Shown: piece by piece, positions 54,244-62,258 of the stretch
Layout: each line of letters opens with the position of its first letter
How positions within the stretch are numbered: the stretch's first letter is position 1
Assembly: GCF_003641145.1 (NCBI RefSeq)
Contig: NZ_CP032744.1
Span: 1,488,001 to 1,552,000 of the forward strand
DNA from: Lactiplantibacillus paraplantarum
GTDB lineage: Bacteria; Bacillota; Bacilli; Lactobacillales; Lactobacillaceae
Length of the DNA stretch: 64,000 nt
Direction of reading: 5' to 3'
The notes under the pieces: generated by a model
What the model was told of the DNA's origin: nothing
Seen by the model: only the letters and a program-made list of their open reading frames with translations
The model's database searches: none
Program-made: the position numbers and the translations under genes

Positions 54244-54678
54244 ATGATGCAGATTATCTTTTCAGCAACACCAGCCAACCGGGCAGCGGCCTACGCGTTG
54301 CGTCAAGCTGTGTTTGTCGAGGAACGTGGCATCGCTGCTGACGTTGAGTTTGACAGCAAGGATACGGATCAGCGGGACTATGCTGTTCTATACTTGCGGC
54401 CAGACTTACCGGTAGCCACATTGCGCTTGGAACCGCAAGTAGCGGCCGTCATGCGCTTTGGACGGGTCTGCACTCGACAAGCCTATCGTGGGCAGGGATG
54501 GGGGCAGCAATTATTAACAGCAGCGGAGCTTTGGGCTGCTCAGCATGGTTTTACTCAGGGTGAAATTCATGGTGAATTGACGGCGCAGACGTTTTATGAG
54601 CGCTGTGGCTACCATGTTACAGCTGGACCATATCATGAAGATGGTGCGCCGGTTGTCGTGATGCACAAGCAATTATAG
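54244..54678 (+). CDS. GNAT family acetyltransferase (ElaA-like)
   Basis: A 144-residue GNAT. The start AAAYALRQAVFVEERGIAADVEFDSKDTD resembles ElaA/YjcF-type acetyltransferases. The acetyl-CoA loop is VCTRQAYRGQGWGQQLL, and TAQTFYERCGYHV is motif B. The start may be 54244 or 54247 (tandem ATG). AAGG lies upstream in the degV stop region, so it is probably coupled to degV. Confidence 0.88.
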   Translation: MMQIIFSATPANRAAAYALRQAVFVEERGIAADVEFDSKDTDQRDYAVLYLRPDLPVATLRLEPQVAAVMRFGRVCTRQAYRGQGWGQQLLTAAELWAAQHGFTQGEIHGELTAQTFYERCGYHVTAGPYHEDGAPVVVMHKQL

Positions 54679-54690
54679 TGTTTTAATAGT

Positions 54691-54718
54691 AGTGTCGGCG
54701 ATTTGTCGGCACTTTTTT
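54691..54718 (+). terminator. Terminator after the GNAT gene
   Basis: AGTGTCGGC and GTCGGCACT pair with two G-U pairs, then six T. Confidence 0.65.
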
Positions 54719-54795
54719 AGTGGGTAGCCGTTGACTAACGCGATAAAATCACGGAAAATAGACTTGATTATTCAAAGTAGTGGAAGGGTGGAGCA

Positions 54796-55533
54796 ATGAT
54801 TCAAAAAACAAGAGCAGAGCTAAAAACTGAGGTCAAGCAGCTATTCAAGGGACGCTGGAAAGATGCTATTTTGTTATGTATTATTATTAGTTTACTGACA
54901 ATTTTTGGCGTGATGTCCGACTACTCTAGTCGAATGCGATCAGGAGACCCGTCGAGCAATGGTGAAACGTTCAAGCAGCTTGGGACATTTACTGGTGCGG
55001 ATCTTTCGTTAATTTTAGCAGTCGTGGTGGGATTTCTTCTCGTGCAATTAGTCGTTGCACTAGTGATTCAGCTTTTTCGGATTGGGACGAGTTATGCCAT
55101 GTTGGATTGGGTCCGGCAACCTGAACGAAAAATACATCCGGTCAGTGACTCGACGATTGGCTTCACGAAACGCTATGGCTGGGCACTAGTTGGTTTGATT
55201 ATTTATAAAGCAATTCTAGTGTTCTTGTGGAGTTTACTATTGATTGTTCCTGGCATTATTAAGGCCTATGCTTACACACAGACATTTTATGTGTATAAGG
55301 ATATGTTAGCGACTACCTCGGCAGGTCAGCCACGGCCACGTTATCGCGATGCTGTTACACGAAGTCGGCAGTTGATGAAGGGCCATAAGTGGCAACTGTT
55401 CGTATTACAATTAAGCTTTTTGGGCTGGGCGTTGCTCAGTGTTTTGACAGCTGGAATTGGTCAATTGTGGTTGACGCCATACACTTACGGTGTTTTTGCT
55501 AATTATTATGATAATTTACAAGCCATTAATTAA
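54796..55533 (+). CDS. DUF975 membrane protein
   Basis: A 245-residue protein with about five or six membrane segments. The N-terminal RAELKTEVKQLFKGRWKDAILLCIIISLL is the DUF975 signature, and TRSRQLMKGHKWQLFVLQLSFLGW is the conserved second block. Function unknown. GTGGAG lies before the ATG. Monocistronic between a terminator and a 184-base gap. Confidence 0.9.
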   Translation: MIQKTRAELKTEVKQLFKGRWKDAILLCIIISLLTIFGVMSDYSSRMRSGDPSSNGETFKQLGTFTGADLSLILAVVVGFLLVQLVVALVIQLFRIGTSYAMLDWVRQPERKIHPVSDSTIGFTKRYGWALVGLIIYKAILVFLWSLLLIVPGIIKAYAYTQTFYVYKDMLATTSAGQPRPRYRDAVTRSRQLMKGHKWQLFVLQLSFLGWALLSVLTAGIGQLWLTPYTYGVFANYYDNLQAIN

Positions 55534-55717
55534 TTATAAGCGCTGCTAAAATTAGTCCTAAGGCCCCGTTGTACTAGCTGTTCTTTAACATGATTCTTAA
55601 TAGATCAACTAGCATGATGGGTGACCTAAGTAATATTATTTCTTTTATTAAAGCATTAAGACAAGTTCACCAAAATATGGTAAACTTGCGGAAGCAAGAA
55701 AGGAAGTGCGATAGTTA

Positions 55718-56461
55718 ATGCCTGAACAAAAACAGACGCGCATGTCACGCTTAAAAGCGCGCGAGGCTACGGGGGGCAAGCGGGGACGTAAGGCGAGTTC
55801 ACAAGGATCACACGCACCAAAACAACCGAACGATCCTAAGAAACCACAAGCACCTAAGTCACCGCAAAAAAAACATCACGTTTCGTTATGGCTATTGGCT
55901 TTAATCGTGATTGCGCTCGGTGGGACGGTCGTGTACTTTGTCAAAGCAGCCAGCAGTCAAGACTTAGTTGAAACAACCAGTTCTTCAAGTAGCAGTAAAG
56001 CGCGGAAAAAATCTTCTTCGAAGAAGGCGTCCAGCGCTTCGAAGAAAAAGAAGAAACATTCAAGCTCAAGTAGTGAAAGCACCAGTGAAACGACTGCTGA
56101 AAGTACGGATGCGAATACCAGTAATGCGGCTAATACGACGCCTACGGATAATGATAGTAGTTCAACTGCCACTAATACGACGACTGGCAATGCAACAACT
56201 AGTTCGCATAATAGTTCAACCACTAGTCACCAATCGTCGACTAGTAGCGCTACTAAGTCAAGTAGCACGACGGCATCTAGCAGCACCACATCCAAGAGTG
56301 ATACGCAGTCAAGTAGTTCGGAAAAGAGTAGTTCAACTACTTCAGGAACGACTTACAGCACACTAAAAGAAGCCACTGATCATGGTGAAAATTCGATTAA
56401 TGGTAACTATAAGGTCACGACGGATAGTGCTGGCTCGTACCATGTTTCAAAAGCTGATTAA
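55718..56461 (+). CDS. Membrane-anchored Ser/Thr-rich low-complexity protein
   Basis: A 247-residue protein. The cytoplasmic N-terminus is very basic and Pro/Lys-rich (residues 1-55), one membrane segment lies at about 56-75, and the outer part (about 85-215) is almost all Ser, Thr and Lys. The last 30 residues, beginning GTTYSTLKEATDHGE, look folded. It may be a cell-wall spacer or stalk protein. I recognise no family. GAAAGGAAG precedes the ATG. The antisense frames over this region are shadows of its composition. Confidence 0.75.
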   Translation: MPEQKQTRMSRLKAREATGGKRGRKASSQGSHAPKQPNDPKKPQAPKSPQKKHHVSLWLLALIVIALGGTVVYFVKAASSQDLVETTSSSSSSKARKKSSSKKASSASKKKKKHSSSSSESTSETTAESTDANTSNAANTTPTDNDSSSTATNTTTGNATTSSHNSSTTSHQSSTSSATKSSSTTASSSTTSKSDTQSSSSEKSSSTTSGTTYSTLKEATDHGENSINGNYKVTTDSAGSYHVSKAD

Positions 56462-56546
56462 TTTTGATAGCAATCACGATGTTTGAACTAGGCTTTTGCG
56501 ACCGTTTTCGGTATAATAGCCTTAAAATGATTGTAAGAATTGGGTG

Positions 56547-56840
56547 ATGAAATTGAATCGCAATGTGGAAGTTAAATATCCAGCCATTTTTCGTGATGAA
56601 GGCACGTATTGGGATGTACGGTTTCCAGACGTTCCTGCTGCCCAAACCTTTGGGGCGAGTGTCCAAGTTGCTGCAGACAATGCGGCTAACGCGTTGGCAA
56701 TTGCGCTTTTTGAACAATCACTACCGGCGGCATCAAATCCGCAATATTGGCGGTTAGCCTCAACGGAATTTGTTGTTTGGATTACGATGGCGGATGTCCA
56801 ATTTGGACCAGATGCCGATACGCCGGAACCAATGAATTAA
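56547..56840 (+). CDS. Orphan HicB-like (UPF0150) protein
   Basis: A 97-residue protein with the HicB fold: KYPAIFRDEGTYWDVRFPDVPAAQTFGASVQVAADNAANALAIALFE is the antitoxin-type N-terminal domain. No helix-turn-helix or HicA toxin gene is adjacent (neighbours are the Ser-rich and DUF4931 genes), so it is an orphan. The start at ATG 56547 is favoured over GTG 56544. A TATAAT at 56512-56517 lies just upstream. Confidence 0.8.
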   Translation: MKLNRNVEVKYPAIFRDEGTYWDVRFPDVPAAQTFGASVQVAADNAANALAIALFEQSLPAASNPQYWRLASTEFVVWITMADVQFGPDADTPEPMN

Positions 56841-56849
56841 ATATAACGA

Positions 56850-56886
56850 CGAAAACGGGACCAACACAAGTGGGTCCCGTTTTCGT
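56850..56886 (+). terminator. Terminator after the HicB-like gene
   Basis: CGAAAACGGGACC and GGTCCCGTTTTCG form a perfect stem around a short loop; it also lies near the next gene start. Confidence 0.85.
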
Positions 56887-56911
56887 ATCGCATGAAAGAA
56901 GTTGATGATCA

Positions 56912-57688
56912 ATGCAAGCACATCCGTTAATTTTTGATACGGCAATTGCTAAGGATAAACCGGAGAATATTCGGCATCCGCATAATGCCTGCCCGTTTTG
57001 TGACCCCCAACAATTAACTGATATCTTAGCCCAAGATGCTGATCGGATCTGGCTAATGAACAAGTTTCCGACCTTACAAGCGACGTGGCAAACGATCATT
57101 ATTGAATCGGCCGCACATGATGGCGATATTTCGCTTTATTCACCCGCGCAAAACCGGGCTGTTTTTGCGTTTGCACTGAAGCATTGGCAAGCGACGATGG
57201 CTAGTGATCGGTTTGAATCCGTTTTGCTGTACAAAAACTTTGGTCCCCATTCAGGTGGTAGTTTGCGCCATCCCCATATGCAGATTGTTGGCTTAACGGA
57301 TATCGATGGTTATATTAACGTGCGCCCAGCTAACTTAACTGGGTATCCCGTAATAACGGATGGTCAGATTCAAATCACGGTTTCTGATCAGCCAATCATG
57401 GGATTTGTCGAGATCAACGTAACAGCACCGTTAACGGCAGTATCACAGCTGGCCGATGCTGTTCAACAAGTAGTTCAATATACATTGAACACTTACTTTC
57501 ATGGTTGGTGTGACAGTTATAACTTGTTCTTCTATCCGCAGGGTTTACAAATCGTTGCTAAGGTGGTTCCACTGTTTAACGTTTCACCATATTATATCGG
57601 TTATCGCCTGTCACAAGCTGACACCCCTGAACGGATGCGGACGATTACGGGCGAAATCCGGCAACAATTCTTAGCGACCAGAGATTAG
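56912..57688 (+). CDS. DUF4931 protein (GalT/HIT-like fold)
   Basis: A 258-residue protein. HNACPFCDPQQL (Cys-x2-Cys-like zinc site of GalT relatives) and the histidine motif GGSLRHPHMQIVG (His-x-His) place it in the HIT/galactose-1-phosphate-uridylyltransferase-like superfamily as DUF4931. It probably acts on a nucleotide; the reaction is unknown. The ATG follows GAAAGAAG. A terminator hairpin (57721-57765) follows. Confidence 0.82.
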   Translation: MQAHPLIFDTAIAKDKPENIRHPHNACPFCDPQQLTDILAQDADRIWLMNKFPTLQATWQTIIIESAAHDGDISLYSPAQNRAVFAFALKHWQATMASDRFESVLLYKNFGPHSGGSLRHPHMQIVGLTDIDGYINVRPANLTGYPVITDGQIQITVSDQPIMGFVEINVTAPLTAVSQLADAVQQVVQYTLNTYFHGWCDSYNLFFYPQGLQIVAKVVPLFNVSPYYIGYRLSQADTPERMRTITGEIRQQFLATRD

Positions 57689-57720
57689 TTGGTATAGTCG
57701 GTTCTGAAAAAAAGTTGCAC

Positions 57721-57765
57721 AAATACACCCCACGAGCGCCTAAATGGCTGTCGTGGGGTGTATTT
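57721..57765 (+). terminator. Terminator after the DUF4931 gene
   Basis: AAATACACCCCACGA and TCGTGGGGTGTATTT form 15-base perfect arms. Confidence 0.85.
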
Positions 57766-57915
57766 GAGGTGGGCTAGAACGCCTTAGCCTGGTTAGAACC
57801 TAATTATCGTTAAAAGAGGGCTCTTAGATAATTAGTCGTCGGGGAACCAATAGCGTTGTCTGAATGCCACGTGTTAGTAATCGGGGCCGTGCTTGAAAGT
57901 TTACAGAAGTGCGCC

Positions 57916-59097
57916 CTAATTTACGGTATGAAACTCGTATCGGTAGATTCCCAGTAGTGTCATCAGTGTCAGTAACCCGCAACTGCCAAAAGTAACGGTA
58001 AAGCCCACCATCTGAATCAGCCAACCGATAAGTGGGAAACTGCCGACCATGGCCAAACTAAATGCCATACTCGCGACACTCAACAAGGTTGCACGCTGGC
58101 CGTTGGAAATCAGTTGATTATAGTAATTAGAAAATAACGGTTCAATCATTGCCATCAAACTGTTGATGACTAAATAAATGATGACCAGCAAACCAATGGC
58201 GTGGCCGAAAGTGCTGAGAAGCGCAATGACCAGCCCTAAACACAGCTTTACTAATAATTGTCGTTGGGTTTGGTGACGCTGTAACCAAGGTGTTATTTGA
58301 ATGGCCAGAATATTGAGTATCATTCCTGAAATGAGGACGGTTGTGATTAACGCTCCACTAAAATGATGGGCCGTCATGACTGTTTGAAAATAGTAATAAT
58401 AAGTTGTTCCCAATGCTGAAAATAAGGCGTCAAACACCATCAAGGTTCGCAACCGGGGTTGTGCAATTAAGAGATGTCCGGCCGCGATTAGAATTTGATG
58501 TAAAGTTGGTTGCTCAGCACTGCTAGTTGCTGAGGGGGTGTGCGAGACGTGTAACCAACTCGCTGTGACGATGGCAATGGCAGCAACGATTAAGTACAAC
58601 CAGTACGTCGTGATCAAGTGATTCGGTAGGAACCAACCGGCTAGGACGACCCCAATCGTATCAGCGAGTTCGATCGTAGTGTTCAGAGTCGTCGTTACTC
58701 GGGGATAATGTTGAGTTGCCTGATCGGTTACTAAACTGTCATATTGGGCAGCGGCAATGGTGCCAGATTGAAGATTATACGCCCAGGCCTGTAAAATAAA
58801 GGCTACAATGAACCACGTCAGACTATGAGCTGTTAACATAATAATCGCATGACTAATGGCCATTAAGCGGCTTCCAACGAGGACACTACGGTACCCAAAA
58901 CGGTCGGCTAGAATGCCAGATGGGACCTCTGAGAGAAAACTAGTGAGGTGAAACACGCTTTCACATAGGCCGATTTCAACTAGTGATAAGCCTTGCTGTT
59001 GTAAAAAAATAACCCATAGGGTGGTGATACCAAAAAAGGCGCAGGCGGCGTAACCATAACTGAGGCATAAGTTACGACGGGTAATTGGTGATAACAT
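57916..59097 (-). CDS. MFS multidrug-type exporter
   Basis: A 393-residue major facilitator with about 12 membrane segments. The motif FLSEVPSGILADRFGYRSVLVGSRL near residues 50-75 is MFS motif A (between segments 2 and 3). AAAGGAGTTTAAT precedes ATG 59097; the frame runs further to 59187 into a leader ORF in a different role. Its transcription is probably attenuated by hairpins at 59128-59151 and 59197-59220. Substrate unknown. Confidence 0.9.
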   Translation of the reverse strand: MLSPITRRNLCLSYGYAACAFFGITTLWVIFLQQQGLSLVEIGLCESVFHLTSFLSEVPSGILADRFGYRSVLVGSRLMAISHAIIMLTAHSLTWFIVAFILQAWAYNLQSGTIAAAQYDSLVTDQATQHYPRVTTTLNTTIELADTIGVVLAGWFLPNHLITTYWLYLIVAAIAIVTASWLHVSHTPSATSSAEQPTLHQILIAAGHLLIAQPRLRTLMVFDALFSALGTTYYYYFQTVMTAHHFSGALITTVLISGMILNILAIQITPWLQRHQTQRQLLVKLCLGLVIALLSTFGHAIGLLVIIYLVINSLMAMIEPLFSNYYNQLISNGQRATLLSVASMAFSLAMVGSFPLIGWLIQMVGFTVTFGSCGLLTLMTLLGIYRYEFHTVN

Positions 59098-59285
59098 ATT
59101 AAACTCCTTTGGCGGCCACGAGGGGACAAAAAAAGACGACGCATCGTCGTCAGAACTCGTGACATCGCGATGGCTAATGAGATACATTTAACTTGGAAAA
59201 AAGGGTAGACTGCCCCCCTTAGTATCACCGTAATTGCAAAAATCGTGCGTTTAAGGTTGATCCAAGCCAAATTTTTAGCCAACAT
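59098..59285 (-). CDS. Leader ORF overlapping the MFS attenuator
   Basis: From ATG 59285 a frame reads MLAKNLAWINLKRTIFAITV and continues through both hairpins, past the MFS start in another frame (about 62 codons to the MFS ATG and beyond). A weak ribosome binding site (AAGTGGTG) precedes it. It could be a leader peptide whose translation by a slowed ribosome alters the hairpins, as for antibiotic-inducible exporters. The coordinate at the left edge is the MFS start boundary; the frame may run a few codons further. Confidence 0.4.
59128..59151 (-). terminator. Attenuator-type hairpin 31 bases before the MFS gene
   Basis: On the minus strand: GACGACG-ATG-CGTCGTC followed by seven U. It is compact and lies between the leader ORF start and the MFS ribosome binding site, so it must be read through for expression. 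Confidence 0.8.
59197..59220 (-). terminator. Second hairpin with U-tract in the MFS leader
   Basis: AAGGG-x-CCCTT arms (59216-59220 with 59201-59205) and a run of U follow on the minus strand. A tandem arrangement with the hairpin at 59128 suggests graded attenuation. Confidence 0.5.
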
Positions 59286-59438
59286 GTTTTTCACCACTTT
59301 CTAATTTTCTCACTTATCTATTAGAATATTAACACAAGCGGGGCGTAACTGACAACTTAATGGGACAAGTTTAGTTGACTGATATTTATTCTGAGTGTGG
59401 TATGATATTAGTTAAATGAACAAGATGGAGGAATAATC

Positions 59439-59771
59439 ATGCAAAATTTAATTCCAGGAGATATGTTGGAAGTTAATCAAAAACTTAAGTGGGAATTAGA
59501 TGCGGGAATGACTGCGGATGAAAGTAGCGTGATTAATGAGGCCATTTTAGCGGGTACCCAGTATTTTGTTGATGAAGCCCTAGAAGGTAGTTACTGGACT
59601 GTTAAGTGGGCCACTGACGGTCAAACGATTGAGCTCTATGGAACAACGGGGACGGTTGTTGGCCGCATCAAGCCGCTGTCTGATCAGTTAGAAACTGATT
59701 TTCGACAAGATTCACAAGGCTTATTTATTCGTATTGAAAAAGAGGTCGCAGTGATTGTACGTGATAATTAG
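59439..59771 (+). CDS. Hypothetical protein, 110 residues
   Basis: A small acidic soluble protein, starting MQNLIPGDMLEVNQKLKWEL. It has a mixed alpha/beta pattern and the strand YWTVKWATDGQTIELYGTTG; I recognise no family. ATGGAGG precedes the start by 7 bases. The DUF960-like gene follows 27 bases after, so they are probably cotranscribed. A TGG TATGAT extended -10 at 59398-59406 lies upstream. Confidence 0.7.
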   Translation: MQNLIPGDMLEVNQKLKWELDAGMTADESSVINEAILAGTQYFVDEALEGSYWTVKWATDGQTIELYGTTGTVVGRIKPLSDQLETDFRQDSQGLFIRIEKEVAVIVRDN

Positions 59772-59798
59772 GTTGAATTGATTAATGAGGTGATGGAC

Positions 59799-60107
59799 AT
59801 GTTTGATCAAGATGAAGAACGGTTTGCAACGTTAGGTTTAGCTTCCAAACTACCAAGCGCGGTTATTGATGGCATTTGGGGAATTATTGATCAGAATTTA
59901 AAAGGAGTCGTCCGGTTACCACGAGTGCTTCAATTCGCACTCATTGCCCGTAATGGTCAGGTCACGGTTGCTTTTGATGCTCAGCACGATGCCATCATGG
60001 AATTTGACTTACCCACCAGTTATCAGCAAGAATTTCCGGAGACAGTCGCGGTACTGGATGACGGTCAGTATCAAACCATGATGTTGCTAGATGAATTGTC
60101 TGTTTAA
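59799..60107 (+). CDS. DUF960-like protein
   Basis: A 102-residue protein. The start MFDQDEERFATLGLASKLPSAVIDGIWGIIDQN and the length match DUF960, a staphylococcal/streptococcal family of unknown function. ATG 59799 follows GAGG with 8-base spacing; in-frame starts at 59793 and 59778 (TTG) are possible. Second gene of a pair with the unknown protein at 59439. Confidence 0.72.
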   Translation: MFDQDEERFATLGLASKLPSAVIDGIWGIIDQNLKGVVRLPRVLQFALIARNGQVTVAFDAQHDAIMEFDLPTSYQQEFPETVAVLDDGQYQTMMLLDELSV

Positions 60108-60111
60108 GCGT

Positions 60112-60177
60112 TAAGCGATTGTTTAAGGGGCGAATGCGAAGGCGTTCGTGAAGTGGCCCGTTAAATAATCGCTTTTT
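60112..60177 (+). terminator. Terminator after the DUF960-like gene
   Basis: AAGCGATTGTTTAA pairs with TTAAATAATCGCTT around a secondary stem, then T residues. Confidence 0.8.
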
Positions 60178-60335
60178 GGTTGGTCGTCTTTGACTGGGCA
60201 GCGTCGCGCAAAATTTGTATAATTAAATGACAGGTGTTGAAGTCGTTACTATTTCGAAATGGCTTAACCCATTCGACGCAGTAATCGTTTAGACAAACGT
60301 TATAACGTCGATATTGTAGAAAGGTGTGGATTTCA

Positions 60336-61073
60336 ATGGCGAAAACAGCAGTGTGCATTGTCGATCAGCAACGTTACCAAGTTGTGGACGGCATGCGATT
60401 AGAAGAATTGGAAACAAGCTTGCGGCAAATGATTATGAAGGACTTTCCGCAAGCTCATAACAGCAGTTTCATTTGTAGTGAGCATCTTGTCCATTACCGC
60501 TTGGCGAAAATGGATGCGATGATTGAAAACGATTATCATCAAAATGATAAGGTCAATGCACAGTTGTCCAAGATTCTAGCCAATAATACTTACCAGGTCG
60601 TTGATGTTAATAATGAACTTGAAAGTTCACTGACGTTTGGTCAGCGAGTTGCGGATGGGGTAGCACGTTTTGGTGGGAGTTGGGCGTTTATCATCTCGTT
60701 TGTCGTTGTGATGCTAGTATGGATGCTGTTGAACGTTTTGCCAATTTTTAGCCACCATTTTGATCCTTACCCCTTTATCCTATTAAACTTATTTCTGAGT
60801 ATGGTCGCGGCTATTCAAGCGCCATTGATCATGATGAGTCAGAACCGGGCTGCAGAGTACGACCGGCTGCAAGCGGCTAATGATTTCAAAGTAAACTCAA
60901 TGTCTGAGGAGGAAATTCGGGTTCTGCATTCGAAGGTCGACCATTTGATTCAACAAGATGAACCTAATATGCTTGAAATTCAAAAGATGCAGACACAAAT
61001 GCTAGGTGAAATTCAGGCACAGGTCAATGAACTGCGCCGATTACAGCCTAAACGCCGGCGTAATCAGATTTAG
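60336..61073 (+). CDS. DUF1003 membrane protein
   Basis: A 245-residue protein. A soluble N-terminal part (about 1-100) is followed by two membrane segments at about 118-140 and 150-172. SLTFGQRVADGVARFGGSWAFIISF, the Pro-rich turn and PLIMMSQNRAAEYDRLQAANDFKVN are DUF1003 signatures. A C-terminal coiled coil follows. Function unknown. Start ATG 60336 follows GAAAGGTG. Confidence 0.9.
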   Translation: MAKTAVCIVDQQRYQVVDGMRLEELETSLRQMIMKDFPQAHNSSFICSEHLVHYRLAKMDAMIENDYHQNDKVNAQLSKILANNTYQVVDVNNELESSLTFGQRVADGVARFGGSWAFIISFVVVMLVWMLLNVLPIFSHHFDPYPFILLNLFLSMVAAIQAPLIMMSQNRAAEYDRLQAANDFKVNSMSEEEIRVLHSKVDHLIQQDEPNMLEIQKMQTQMLGEIQAQVNELRRLQPKRRRNQI

Positions 61074-61092
61074 ACAGTAACTTGTTCGTAAC

Positions 61093-61138
61093 AAAAAACT
61101 GAGTTTGAGAATAATAAAATTCTCAAACTCAGTTTTTT
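61093..61138. terminator. Bidirectional terminator
   Basis: AAAAAACTGAGTTTGAGA and TCTCAAACTCAGTTTTTT form an 18-base perfect stem between convergent genes. Confidence 0.95.
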
Positions 61139-61177
61139 GGTTGGCTACCAGATAAGGTGCAACGGTTGATAGCCGGT

Positions 61178-62035
61178 TTATTTATATTTAGTTTCTAAGG
61201 CACTCATCCAGTAACCAAGCGCAATCCCAACTGCCAGTGCCAGTGCGCTTAGTAGATAAGTGCTGAGCGTGGCGTTGGCATATGAGATGCTTTCAGCAGC
61301 ATATGGATTTGGAATCAGGATCAGCATGGTGCTAGCGAGGACGATGCCGAGGATGAAGTGGTAGACTCGTGAATGGAATTTCACTAATAGGTAGTCCATT
61401 AATTTAGAGAATAAGGCCATTGCAAGGGCACCACCGATGGCAATCGGTAAGTAGACGCCCATGATGTCTAATTTTTTAAAGCCGGTCAGCATGGGCGTAA
61501 AGAGGCCCAGAATGAGCAGTAAGTTAGAGGGGCTTAGCCCGGGGACTAGTACGCCCAAAGCAATCAAGGCGCCGGCAACGATGAAGCCACCAAAGTTGGC
61601 CGGCAAAGTCCCAAATAGCTCACTCATGAAATAGAGCAACCCGGCACTGATGATGAAAGTTCCGAAGAACCAGACCCCATCGAGCCAGTCACGGGGTGTT
61701 TGGCTGGCGGCAGTTTTCATCAGCGCTGGTAAGGTCCCAATAATTGCGCCAGCAAATCCCCAGAGCACAATAACCTGAGCATGGGCCAATAAGTATTCCA
61801 GTGGGGCGGATAAGAGGGCAATTCCGACGATTCCCCCTAATCCGACCGGAACAAAGTACCAGAAGTCGCGCTTGAAGTTACGGCGGAAGTGGGCCATGAA
61901 GCCCAGTAAGCGTTCGTAAATTCCAAGAATAGCGGCCAGAACCCCACCAGAGACGCCCGGCAAAATGAAACCGAGGGCAATGACGACGCCTTTAAAGAAT
62001 CGTTTCCAGAAAGTATCAGTTGTTTTAGTTGGCAT
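61178..62035 (-). CDS. DUF368 membrane protein, PopT-like
   Basis: A 285-residue protein with about nine membrane segments. The N-terminal RFFKGVVIALGFILPGVSGGVLAAILGIYERLLGFM and the internal LIALGVLVPGLSPSNLLLILGLF (repeated PG-S motif) are the DUF368 hallmarks. Members have been shown to flip undecaprenyl phosphate for envelope recycling (PopT); this role is inferred. AAAGGAGT precedes the ATG. Monocistronic between two terminators or gaps. Confidence 0.9.
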   Translation of the reverse strand: MPTKTTDTFWKRFFKGVVIALGFILPGVSGGVLAAILGIYERLLGFMAHFRRNFKRDFWYFVPVGLGGIVGIALLSAPLEYLLAHAQVIVLWGFAGAIIGTLPALMKTAASQTPRDWLDGVWFFGTFIISAGLLYFMSELFGTLPANFGGFIVAGALIALGVLVPGLSPSNLLLILGLFTPMLTGFKKLDIMGVYLPIAIGGALAMALFSKLMDYLLVKFHSRVYHFILGIVLASTMLILIPNPYAAESISYANATLSTYLLSALALAVGIALGYWMSALETKYK

Positions 62036-62258
62036 AAGTAAACTCCTTTAGCTCTAATGACTGGTATTCCAGTAATAATCAAAGTAATTAAAGATACCAG
62101 ATATTATTATGAAAGGCAATTAAAATCCGTTTGACGTGGTACTTGTTAGGAGCAAGAGTTGCTAAGTAGATTATTTTATCATAAAATGAATGAACGTGAA
62201 AAATCTGTAATTTTATGAAAATTATTATTAAATTGGATTAAAGGAAAGTTGAGGTCGT

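Noticed and set aside
55957..56366. Frames on both strands over the Ser-rich stalk
   Set aside because: They arise from the repetitive AGT/TCA codon composition of the real gene at 55718.
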